Source of the DNA: Cardinalis cardinalis | Taxonomy: Eukaryota > Chordata > Aves > Passeriformes > Cardinalidae | DNA length: 64,000 bases | Reading direction: 5' to 3' | NCBI GenBank assembly: GCA_014549065.1 | Contig: JACDOX010000034.1 | Span: forward strand, 3,887,191 to 3,951,190 | In this document: piece by piece, positions 1-12,159 of the stretch | Position numbering within the stretch: position 1 is the stretch's first letter | How the letters are laid out: the number at the start of each line of letters is the position of its first letter | Translations under genes and position numbers: made by a program | Notes under the pieces: model-generated | Databases searched by the model: none | What the model saw: only the letters and a program-made list of their open reading frames with translations | What the model was told of the DNA's origin: nothing

Positions 1-370
1 GATTTTCTCTTGGCCCACAATTAAACTGAATTTTACATTTTTTTCCTCTGTAGATTGCTGCTGAAAATTCATAGCAAGATACCAAGGAACTGGTTTTCTT
101 CTATATTATCTAGAGCAGAGCTCATTTTGCAACAGATGACACATGAAGAAAGAGCTGGACCACGAAAAAAACGTCAAATATAAACAACATAGGAATTTTC
201 TTTTGTCTAGGAATAGCTTCTTTCCTTTAATCAAAAAGAAGTCATATATATTATGAGCCTTATAATGAAGATGAAAACACAGTGATCCACAGTACAAAAC
301 CAAGATGAATTTCCATTACATTAAAGCTCATTATAAAGTTATCCACTTGAAAACATGTTTTACAGAAAAC

Positions 371-1240
371 ATAGAATTGTTTAAGTTGGAAAAGGTCTCC
401 AAGATAACGAAGTTTAACCCAGCCCTGCCAAGTGCTCCACAAAACCATGTCCCTGTGTGCCCCATCTACACATCTCTTAAATATCTCCATGGATGGGGAC
501 TCCACTAATGTTGTGGGGCGCTTGTTCCAGTGCTTGGCAACCCCTTTGGTGAGGAATTTTTTTCCTAATATCCAATTTAAACCTCCTCTGACACAATTTG
601 CAGCCATTTCCTCTTGTCACCTGTTACTTAGGAGAAGAGACTGACACACACCCCACTCAAAACTCCATCCAGCTCCACACGCATATGTATCTAAAGGGTG
701 TACCAGCTGCTGACCATTTCCCTGGGTTACAGGGACTTTGCTCCTCATCCCTGTCTTCCAGCTCAGAGGACTGGGTACCTGGGAAACAATTGATCTCAGT
801 ATTATGGACTGAGGCAAAGAAGGCATTGAGTACCTCAGCCTTTGTTGCCAAGTGTTCCTCTGCATCCAGTAAAGGATACAGATTCTCCTTGGCCCTCTGT
901 TTTTGCCAATGTATTTGAAAAAGCATTCTTTGTTATCTTCTATGGCAGTAGAGAGTTTTAAGTTTTAGTTGGGCTCCTGCTCTTCTAATTTTCCCCTTCA
1001 TAACCTCTCAACATCCTCACAGTCCTTGTGAGTTTGCCTGCCCCTTTTTCCAAAGTGTTCCATAAACTCTCATTTTCTTCCTGAGTTCCAGATAAAGCTC
1101 CCTGTTTAGCCATCCCCTCTGGCTTATCTTTTGGCACATGGGGACAGCCTTCCCCTGTGGTTTTTTTTAGATCTTCTTGAAGAATGTCCAGCCTTCCTTC
1201 ACTACTTTGCCCTTCAGGTCTGCCTCCCAAGGGACTCTAT
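371..1240 (-). mobile_element. CR1 LINE fragment with most of the reverse transcriptase deleted
   Basis: Read on the minus strand, the element ends at about 371 with a decayed CR1 3' tail. Translated minus-strand pieces match CR1 ORF2. The C-terminal segment (AKHWNKRP... ESPSMEIFKR) lies at about 430-600. A separate block with KAEVLNAFFASV and ELEDRD, from the linker before the reverse transcriptase, lies at about 720-860. Further linker sequence reaches about 1240. The two blocks meet near 650-670, where almost the whole RT domain is missing. Frames are broken; the copy is old and inactive. Confidence 0.9.
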
Positions 1241-4200
1241 CAACTGAACTCCTGAAGAGTCTGTGCCCTATCATGCCAGGACACATGGGGGCATAGAGCA
1301 GTCATAGAGGAGATGCCTTTGAGAAACCTATATGGGAACATGATGAGAGTACAATGTTCTGATTATGTATCACATCCTTTTCTTTAATGAATCAAATATA
1401 GTGTAGAAAATACAAAGTAAAGTGCTTTTTAAAAAATAAAAAAGTAATAAAAATAAGTTCACCAAAGCACTAAATCAGAATAAAATGAATGAAACTTTCA
1501 AATGTCATTTCAGTAACTACGTGCAACAATGGCCTTAACCAAAAATGAGTAGAGAAAAAATTAAAAAGGCCAAGCATGGGGATCTCAATATTTGTGTGTT
1601 CTTTGTACCTTCTACACTGCAAATTAGAGGGAAGAAGGGGCAACACGCAAAGGCTAAAAATATGGTCTCCAGCACAAAAAGAGCAAAAGGATAAAGAGAA
1701 TGCAAAAGATGACAGCATTTGGATAAAAGCCAGTCATATAAAGATATCAGCACAGAATAATAAAAGAGACTGGCACACATCCCAAATCAATTATAGAAGG
1801 TTAGTGCAGCATAGGCCAATATACCTGCCTTCAGAAAGACTAAGATGTGCATAAAAAAGTTCAAGAATAGCTACAAAAAAGGGAAGAAAAATTGAATTTC
1901 AGGAGATAGCAGGAAAATGAAGACAATGTTAATTATAAATTAAATGAAGGCACAAATGTGTTATTATTTCACTACACCTGTTTATCACCTCTGTATGAAC
2001 TACACAGGTCTGAATTTACTCATCACAGACTCTACCTAAGACAGTAATTCAGTGGGTATGGAACATATTGAGACATCTCATTCTGTTAACCAGGTAGATT
2101 GTCACTTGATATTCAGTTATCTCTTCTAAAAAGATACAAATTGGTATAAGATCCCAAAAGCTGAATTTACTCAAAATGTGATATATTCTTACTAAACTAA
2201 GCATGTCTAATATGATGTATTTCCATTTTTAAAATTAATAATGTTTTATGGAGACTAACAAAAAACTTCAAATAGACTACTGCTCATGAATCAGTACTGC
2301 TTGTAAATACGCCCAAGGCCATTTCCATCACTCCCTCAGAAAAGGAAACATGGTCACCTTGGGTACCTGGAAACTCAGGGTAAAGGTAAAGTAACACATA
2401 AATGCTCTTCAGGGTAGTTCAACATACATTAAAAATTGGTAGTGGGGCTACAACTTAAAATTACTTGGACTACAGCTCAGCTGTCAATCACACTGAGACT
2501 GTGCCTGAAAATACCAACAGGAAGCCAAGCATTAAAATCACCTACTGATCAACTTTTACGAATTACCATTGCTGATTTACTTCTTTAAACTATAGCTCCT
2601 TCCTCTGCAATTACGTACTGAATTCCAAGGTAAGTATGCTCATCCTCCTTGGATTAAGTTTTTTTTCCTTTGTGCTTCTCAAATGCCTAACATGAGAGTA
2701 AGCCTTCTAATTTTTCATCTAAATCTGTTTACACTATTTAAAGTATAACAGATTTTGAAAGGCATTTTCACACAAACAGCAAATTGCCCCTTCCACCTCA
2801 TCTGCTTTTTCTTCTGTGTGTTCAGCAACAGAATTGGGAAGAATTCATTATTTTTGCTTCTGTAGAGTTATTATCATTATTTTATGAAAACGCTAAGAAA
2901 ACATGATCGAAAAATAGTGAGACTGTAAATCATAGACTAGTTACCTGCCTCACTGTCACAAAGCTACATTACTAGAACTGAGGTCCTTTTCATTATTGAT
3001 TATATCCAATGAGGGACATAAAATAAGATCTTTCTCATGCAAATATATGACTCTGTGTGTGTTTCTACAGGTGTGAAGAGGTAAAAGTGTCACCTGTAAG
3101 AATACAATAAAAATAGGCACATAAGTTCCATTTCAATTACCTAAACAAATTCCTTCTCCGTTAAAACTGTGAGATTTGATCAGAAAACATTGTTTGAATG
3201 CTTTTGTAAAACCTGCAGTAAGACTCCTTTATCTTTTAATCCAAGAAAGAGACTGATCATTTTTTCCTTTTACAAATTGCTCTTTTGAGATCTCAGTGAT
3301 TCAGCTGATTTTTCTCCAGATTAGTTTACTTTGACACCTGACTGAAGACCATAGCTGCAGATTCTGTAGTTCAAAGCAGGGATATTTCTTTCATCAGTAA
3401 CTATCTATAGATGACTTTGTTGAAGTTTTCTCTTGGTGTCTTAGCTCTGCACCAGAACCATGATGTACTCAGTCTAATACAGCTGTCTGTGCACAGCATC
3501 ACTATGTGACTTTGTCCTGTAGATCTCCATAGGGTGAATTCAGATATCAAATTGATGAATACAATTCATGCCCACCTCCAGTGACTTTTGATATAAACTA
3601 GCTGGCAGCATAGCCACACAAACAGCAGCTCTCCAAAAAATCCTGGTTACTCAATGAATAGTCCCATATAGTCCTTATTTAAACAGTGGGTGGAGAATGG
3701 TAGTAATGCAAATATATCTAATAATGTGCTGATTTGGTCAGTGTTAACAGAATTACTAAAAAGTTCATCGTCCATTTCTCTTTTCCCTTCCCAAGTAAAT
3801 CTGCAACAGCAATAGAGATACAATTGTAATGCCTGAAAATCTACTGTGGTTGAAGATGATGCACTCTTCTGAGAATCAGATTTCCAAAGTTAGTAGGCAA
3901 TTTTGGCAGTTTGACCTTTATTTAAAGGTCAAAATCAGTCTTCTGGTGACATGTGGTAAACTAAATCAAGTCAGACTCAGAATTGATGCCTCCAAAGCCC
4001 TTTTACAACATGTTAGATGTTTATGCCCTGCCTAGGAAGGTCNCAAGTTCTCATACACTGTTCAGTGGGTTGATAATGGCTAATAAGGACCTCACATGGC
4101 CTACCCCTGCTTAAAATAAGTTTTCATTGCAACACAGCCAGAGTGACGCTACAGCAGAGCCTATAATGCCTAATCTTACTGACTTCCCCCATCCAGGGCA

Positions 4201-7061
4201 GCTTCTAAACAAGCCAAGTGCAGATGAAAAACTTTGGAAGGAAGTACAATGGTATCTAAGACTGTTTGGTGAGATTGAAAGACTTTTCAATGCTCATAAA
4301 ATATCCACAAGACTTACACCAGGAAGACACATGAAAGATGGCTGGTAATCTTAACATAAACTGTGTCTGAGGAACTGTGAATCAAGCAGTACAATCACCT
4401 CCTGCCAGACACTGTAATCCCTGAGCTGTTTCAAATTATCATATCACACAGTGTTCAGGGCTTAGTCAAGGTCCTTCTTGTAGACAAACCTGTAACATCA
4501 GCATGCAAAGTCACTGCCCACATGCAATGGGACAGTGCAGCCTTGCCAGGAAGAAACAGAGAGAAAACTTTGTGAGGAATGTTAGCTTAATGGGTTAAAC
4601 ACTGACTTGTACTTCCATTTGTTACCTGATAATTTTGTGCAATGTGACCCCAGACAAATAATTGCAGTTGATGTTTTCCCTATTTCTATAGTGTGAATGT
4701 TAACAAACACCTAGATAGTTTCCCATTCCTGAGGAGTAGGCTATTTTTGTGAAAACTCGTCAAAATTAAATGTCCTTACTAACTCTAGAGGAATGCTGAA
4801 CATAGTTCTAGAGCTGAGACATGCACAGGTCTACAGGGCTGCCCTGCAAGCTCTGCTGCATGTTACAGAACTGGGAAATGAAAGCTTCTCAGAGAGAGCT
4901 GGTAAAATTACCTATTATCAATTTGTTCTCTTTTCCTACTGTTCAACTCTCTTTTCAAACTTTAACTGTTTGAACTGAAATGCAACATTCCAAGTATCTG
5001 CCTCAAGCTGATGTCTTTTCATTCCGACTGAATAACTATTATACTGCTATTAAGATTGCCACGCCAGACTTTCAAAAAACATTCTGTGCAAACTTAGTTT
5101 GGTCCCTTGTGCACAGCTATTACAAAGACAACTAACAAATGAAATGATCTGAGACTATTTTTTCTTATACTGTCTGCCTCATTCAGTGCCCAAAATGGAG
5201 GTCAGCATAGAAAGCAGGATTCACCTGTACTGCCTACAGATATGTGCAGCCCTAAGGTCTACAGCTGAGGCAGACAGTTTGCCTTTCCCTTAGTCTCACA
5301 GAAAAAAAAATAAAAAAACCAAAAGGTACTTCCAGGCTGCAACTCAGTTTATTAGACACATTAACCCTGTTCAAAAACTGTCGATTTTTGTCTACGTTAC
5401 AGACATATCTATGATTAGATGCAAGGTTTTATTTGGCAGACCATATACCAGTCTTTAATTTGGGTGCTACCGTGTATAGTGAAGTACATCATCCCTTTTC
5501 TCAAATGGGATTGGGGTGCAGAAAGATTAAGTTTCTGTCAATTCTATACACTGAGATTTATAATGTTTAGTATTATGTAGCATTACACATATTCAAGGAA
5601 CAGTGAACAGCAACTGTTAGCTTCAAGTATAGTTATGCATGCTCTGAACTTTTTCTAATGAGACTCTACTGTCTCCAGCTGGGCATCCAGAAAATGGGAA
5701 ACACAGAGCTGAAGAACAGCTGTGAGAAATCTGGTTTCTGTCATCTGTGTAACAATACACAGGTGGGTGTAGAAACCCTTTCATGTCACTCAATTGCCTC
5801 AGGGATTCAGTTTTCTTTGCCATCCACCTCCTGCCCCACTCACTTCATGACTTCACTGCAACAAACAAAGTAAATTTTCTACAGACTATCTCCCTTTTTA
5901 CTGCAAAATCATGATTTACCTCCATTAGGTATATTTAATCCTCTGAAAAAAGTAGTTTTCACACAAAGTAATTACAACATATGCCAAAAGGTGGCTGAAT
6001 TAAGTTTCATAAAGTGTTTTATTTCAGAAATGTTCAAACTCCTGATTGCTAACTTAGGTTTTCTTAAGATAAACATCTAAGTCTGTACTAATCATCTGCA
6101 TTTGTCTTACTAAACAAAAAGAAAACCATTGGAGGTTGGGGAAGGGCAAGAGGAACTCAACACTTCCTAAGTTAATTATGAAAATGGCATATTACATCAA
6201 GCACCCTCTGGTGGCACCTGCTTTTCTCTCAGAATGCAAAAGGAATATACAATGTCTAAATCAGATTTAGCCCTGAAAGTTTTGTTTACCCTTCTAAGTT
6301 TTGTTTTTTAAATCTATGTTTAGAGCAGATTATTACAACATTTATTTATTTAATACCTCAGTATTTTAAAATGTCCACAGTTGCTGTAGGAGTGCATGAA
6401 TCTTTCTTTTCCTTTCTACTGCGTGTTTTCATCTTGTTCTGCCATTCTAGAGGTCTCTGGAGAGTCCATGGTATTTAATCTAATACTTTTTGAATTAAAA
6501 ATCGAGCTCAATAAATGACAAAATATATTTTACTGTACATGCTACTTCCTAGGAGTGCATTGAATTAGTATGCCTTGTTGGGTTCCCCCCCAGGAGACTG
6601 ATTTAGTCTAATGATAGTGCAAGGTCATTAGCACAGTATCAGCATAAATTCTGCTTAACCAATGCCAGGTGATTAACTAGTTTGTGTTAATGTGTTGTGT
6701 GCATAAAACTGTGAACTTAACTCCTCTGTATGACAATGTGATCTCAAGAAAGATTTGGGCAGTCTGAATGTATTCTCACTAATCTGGAACCAGAGATAAG
6801 TCATTCTCACCTGTGCCCCTAAGGTAAGTTGCAGACTCTCATTGCCATCCAAAGCAGATTCAGAATATTTTTTCTTAGCAAGCTGATTTAGAAACTGCAT
6901 ATATTTAAAAGAAAATCTTAAGCATGCTTCATGTGCTTTCTCAATATTTATAAATCAATTCGATTTGAAAATCTGATTGCCTGTATATTTTTATCAGTTA
7001 CATATGGATTCTGGTTTTTTTATGATCTAAAACAATCTTTATTAAAGAAACCAAACCCAAA
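1241..7061. other. 5' flanking DNA without recognised gene
   Basis: AT-rich sequence upstream of PDGFD. Open frames are short and carry no recognisable domain. No CR1 tail or LTR ends were seen. One N at 4043. Ancient repeats too diverged to recognise by eye may be present. Confidence 0.6.
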
Positions 7062-7864
7062 CTGTGAGTGCAGAGGTACATTTTACAACAACAAGGGTGA
7101 CTGGAAGGCTCTGCACATGGGTCAGGACAGAAACCAGTATCAACATAGACTGGAGGAATAAATGGATTGAGAGAAACCCTGGGAAGAAGGACTTTCCTCA
7201 GTGGATGAAAAAAACAGACATGACCCATCAATGTGCGCTTATGGCCCAAAAAGCCAACCACATCCTCAGCTGCATCAAAAGAAGCACAGTCAGCAAGGCA
7301 AGGGAGGTGTTTCCCCCCTCAATTCCCCATTTGTGATACCCCACTTGAAGTGCTGCATCCAGCTCTGAATGCCCCAGAGCAAAAAAGACAGCAATCTGTT
7401 AGAGCAGGTCCAGAGAGGGACCCTGAAAATGATCCACGGGCTGGTATACCTCTCCTATGGACAAAGGCTTACAGAGCTGGCAATATTCAGCCTGGAAAAG
7501 TCTCAGGGAGGACTTTATTGACTTCCTTCAATATCCAAATAGGGTTTATGGAAAAGATGAGGAAGACTTTTTACCAGGACCTGTAATGACAGGACAAGGG
7601 ACAATGGTTTTAAAGCAAAAGAGGGGAGGTTCAGATTGGATGTAATACTTGTTTTGGTTTTTTCCATTTTGAGGGTGGTGAGGTACTGAAACAGATCACT
7701 GATAGAAGTTCTGGTAGTCCCACTACAGTAAATGTTGAAAGTCAGGTTGGATGGGGCTTTGAGCAACCTGATCTAGTGAGAGATGTCCCTGCCCATAGCA
7801 GGGAGGTTTCCCTATGTGATCATTATTGTTCTTTCCAACTCAAACCCTTCTATGATTCTATGAT
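7062..7864 (+). mobile_element. CR1 LINE 3' fragment (end of RT, C-terminal domain and tail)
   Basis: The plus strand follows the last third of CR1 ORF2 and the 3' UTR, and ends in the typical tail TTCTATGATTCTATGAT at about 7848-7864. Recognisable protein pieces include the segment around CALMAQKANHILSCIKRS (7223-7290) and the region after it. Several frameshifts break the frame. The 5' end at about 7062 is a truncation inside the RT domain, as usual for CR1. Not a host gene. Confidence 0.92.
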
Positions 7865-10800
7865 AAAAGCTCAGAGTTTTGCCTTTTTTACTTTTACGTT
7901 CTGAATTTTTGCATTTAATGATGTCAAATTATTGATTGTGAAATTACTAAAAAGGCTTCATTCTGCTATGTCTATGAAATAAGGCAAATCAAGAGAAAAT
8001 ACGACAAGTTTGCTTTCCAACAATATAACTAAACTCGGTACCAAGAGGGTCAGCAATGGAAAAATGGTTCTCCATTCTGCATTGCTCATTTCTCACTGCA
8101 AGCCAGAATCTTCCCTATTTATGAAGTGTGTTGGAAAATTCTTGAGTGGGAAAGAAAAAAAAAAAGGGCTGAGGTTCTTGGATGATCAGATTTAGGAAAT
8201 ATGTATACTGCACATGTGTGCCCAGACCTCAAAAAAGAATGAAATTACCCATAAAGGAATGAAGAAAAAAAAAAAAAAAGCCCAGCATCATGGCTTAGCA
8301 GTTTTGGAACACTGTCAACAACATGAGTCAGTGATGTTCTGTTGAACTTAAAGGATTAAACGCAAGCTGTAACTCAGGAGGACAAGAAAGAATTTTGCAT
8401 AACTAGAAGGTTCAGTCTTTAAAAAATCCTTAAAATATTTCAATAAACTTATGATTATCTAGGTGGCTGAGTAGAGGAATTTACACAGGACCCATATGTA
8501 TGATGGCTGCTCAGAACTTCAGCCTTAAGAAATTGAGAGAAAATCTTCCATCACCAAAGGAAGATATTTGATCTCTTACATATATTCTGAATTGAGCACA
8601 AACTGCAACAGAGTAAATTACAAGAAGTTCAGGTGCCAACTTTGTTGTGCCAAGACATGAGTTAATGGTCTCAGGCTTCAGCATCAAGATGCTTTTCAGT
8701 CTTTATAACAATGCTTGGGTGATATCTCCGAATTTGTTTACAAGATAATTTACAGAATTTGAAAAGTGTTCCCATGCTGAAAACATGCTGAAGAAAAAAG
8801 ATGCTGAGGTCAAGAGGAGGCAAATACATCTTGCCCCAGAGAAGAGAACACAGAGCAGTCCAGAAGGAATGTCTGGGCAGTATTACACACCATTACTGTT
8901 CTAACTAAAACTTGTTGCTTTATTTGTAAAGTAGTATCTGCAACATGCAGACAGAAAGCAGGAATTATTATGAAAAATTCTGAGTCTGAAACCTCAGATC
9001 CTAGAAATATCACACTACCAGTTGTAAAACATTCCTAGAATTTTTCTAAAATTTTAGATGTCAGTTTTCTAACTCAAATGTATTTGAAGACAAAATCTGT
9101 CATAATTTTGACAGGTGCAAAGAAATTGATCACAGAAATAATACAACTAGTTAGGTAGAAGATACAAGGATTTGAGGACAACTCTTTTACTAAATCCAAA
9201 CTAATAGTTTCGGGTTACTTACATCCAAATATTTAAGACTCAGCACAGGATCCTGATAAACCATTATTGTTCATTCACAACACAAGATCCAGAGGAAAAA
9301 ATCAACCAAATTAAAACCAGTCATTAATCACTTGAATTACCTAACACTGTTGGTGGGCGATTCCGTCTTAAGATACTGTAAAATTAATTTCCTATTTTAA
9401 AATCAAGTTTTGATCTTTTCTTTTTTTAAAAGGTACCACACTCTTAAGCAAACAAAGCAGGAGGTCAGACAGAAAAACAGTTTGGCTTATTAATGCAAGA
9501 AATCAAACTATATCATGTCAGAAAGGTCTCTTCAGCTTTAAATCTAAAAATCTGGGAACAGGGCTACAGAAGAAATGCAGTCTTTTTGAAGCTATTACTT
9601 TCTTCTTATGAAAAACTTATGAGAAAACATAGCCCAGTATTTTTAAACCTGAATTTATGTCTAAATGCTGGTTCCACTGATATAAATGGGGAGTAAAAAC
9701 CCTACTTGACCTCAGGAAGGCAACATTTCTTATTTCATTGTGGATTATATTCAGTTTTTGAAAGCATGACACTGAATATTGCATGCACACTAGATGTCAA
9801 TTGGTACTGCCACTAGGTACCAGGGCAACAGTCTGAGTGATATGACAGTTTCTCAGAATTTAATATATCAGCATGTTCAGCTTGGGATATTGTTTTTCTC
9901 TCCCTTCCTATGTGCATGTTGGTGCAATATTTGTCCCAACATTTGCAGTGGAAAACTGTCCAAAAGTTACATAAAGCCAGCAAAAGTCATTTAAGAGTTG
10001 GGATCAGAAGCACATATATGAAAGGGAGAAGGGCCCAGCATCCTGAAGTAGTGCAGGCATAAAAAGGAAAATCAGAAGACTGGACAAATCAAACCTGCCT
10101 GCAGCTGTTCTCAAGAATGGGCCAGACAAGTGACTTTGCACAGCTGGCTGCTGGAGGAGGACAAACAGCAGCACCACTTGCAGGTCTTTGGCCCAGATCT
10201 GAAATTCAGTGCTTTAACATGAGGTTCCACAAATCAATGCTACATTTGTAGTGATACCAGGCAGCAGCACTTGAGCTTGTGTTTTATAGGTCTGGTCACC
10301 TAAAATAATCAGTTTCACTGGGGATTTTCTGTCTGTGTTTTTGAATCACTGCCTGTAGGCTCAGGTAGTAAACCTGGCCATAGATCCCTGTGCTGCACTT
10401 TTTCTCTTGATGTCATGGTGCCCGGGGCAATTTTCTTTGTAACACATGACTCTGCCTGTGTTTTCTAAGTCCAGATATATAATGGCTTTGGTCTAATTTT
10501 CCTTACATTCTTTTGGTCTTCCATCATGGTTACAGTTGTTTACTTAAGACATATTTCAGCAATTTTGAGATGTTTCTCAATCCTACTCTATGTACCTATG
10601 CTCATTCTTACATCTTTGTCACAGATTATAAACTATGGGATGAGGTCGTTGCCCTCCTATACAACAAAAATCACAGTGGCTGAAATTAATCCTTGGAGGT
10701 TTATTTTTCTTAGTTGTTGTTTTCCAAGAAACTGCAGAATCACTTAAAAATTTGTCTGTGGCTTGCAGTATAGAACATGTGAACATGCTTTTCTCTGTTG

Positions 10801-12059
10801 CCTTCACAGACTTTCCAGAAATGACCAATAGACCCCAAGAGTTCCTAAGCACAGCTTGAAACCACTTGACTGGTTTTAGGAAAACATCAAAACTCGCCTT
10901 TCAGATTTTCAGTGGTGAAGAACTTTGATACTTCCATGGCTTTCCACAGAAAAAAATGTGCCTTTTACTTCTAACCTTAATTTTTCTGACTCCAGCTTTC
11001 ACCTTGATATGTCATTGTCCACTAGACAAAATAGCCTTCTAGAATCAATATCCTACCTCCGGGAGGTAGCTGTGACCCCTCTGATTTTCTCCTTGACAAG
11101 CTAAACAGCTTGTGATTTTTTAAGCTTTTCCCTGAGTGGCATATTTCTCAACCTCCAGCTAACCCTGTGGTTTTCCTCTCAGTGTTTCTCACTTTATTAT
11201 GATCCCTTCTAAGACTTTATTCATAGGAATTGAGGCAGCAGTCTAATAATAACAGAAGAAGGCATAATGCCCCTACTTTAACTGATACTCTCTTTTTAAA
11301 ATAAACATTCAAGGATCCCAGAGAAAACTCACAGATATCTTGGATTTTGCTACTTAATCAACATAGCTCAAAGGTTCTGGAAAAACCGTGCATTTGTGCT
11401 CCATAGACAAACTGTATTACTCTGGAGCATCTCCCAGTCAAAAAAATTGGTACAGCCCATTGACTTTCTTGATAATCTACCCCTATCATTTTTTTCTGCA
11501 TCAATGCTTTCTAGAATTAAACACTCTATCCTATAACTATGGATGTATTTTTCTCCTGTACTCTCTTCATAGTCAGTGGAGAGAAACTGGACCTTCCAAA
11601 CCACCCCAGCATGATTGCCTAAAACCTCTGGGCTAGAGGGTCCTCTGATGGGAACCCAATTCTCTCCATGAAAAATGAGAAACTTTGCAATTGGCTAACA
11701 CCAGGCACTTTCAGGGGACTAAAACAAGGTGAGGTGGATGCCACAGGCACTGGGAAGTGCTGCCAGTGGCTATTTTGATGCATAAGCAGAGCCAGGGCTC
11801 AGCTTTACACTTATATCCAGTAACTACACATCTGTCTCAATATATCACCAACACTATAAATCATCCTACTGTTACTCCCCCAAAGTTTTTGTTATCTTCA
11901 AAAGTCATCAGTAATAGCTGCAATTTTCACAGGTCATGGTTGGAAATGCATGTCACAGCATATGTCACAGTTGAGACAGCCACTATACACCGAGTAGCAC
12001 CATACAATTTCAGAAAGCACCTGCCCATACAGAGTAACAGCACTCCAAAAGGCCTCATA
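7865..12059. other. 5' flanking DNA without recognised gene
   Basis: AT-rich with short poly-A runs at about 8155-8164 and 8264-8279. The part from about 11640 to the inverted repeat is slightly richer in GC and might belong to the same unknown element as the inverted repeat arms, reading on the minus strand. Nothing else is recognised. Confidence 0.5.
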
Positions 12060-12159
12060 ATCTGCTCTTCATCGCTCTTCAGCCCAACCTTTTATACCTT
12101 ATGTTGCATGAGCAATCAGGGGTATAAAAGGTTGGGCTGAAGAGCGATGAAGAGCAGAT
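12060..12159. repeat. Perfect 39-bp inverted repeat with 22-bp spacer
   Basis: Left arm 12060-12098 is the exact reverse complement of right arm 12121-12159; the spacer is 12099-12120. Outside the arms the symmetry continues imperfectly for about 15 more bases (CCAAAAGG on the left against CCTTTTGG on the right). Each arm carries TATAAAAGG reading away from the centre of the other arm, with CTGATTG-like elements nearby, so each half looks like the TATA region of a promoter or LTR in opposite orientations. No tRNA-like fold is seen. It could be a head-to-head mobile element remnant, a replication template-switch product or an assembly artefact. Confidence 0.85.

Noticed and set aside
12060..12159. 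Inverted repeat as a tRNA or microRNA gene
   Set aside because: Perfect 39-bp arms with a 22-base loop do not fit a tRNA cloverleaf and are too perfect for a typical metazoan microRNA precursor; TATA-like arms point to promoter/LTR-type DNA.
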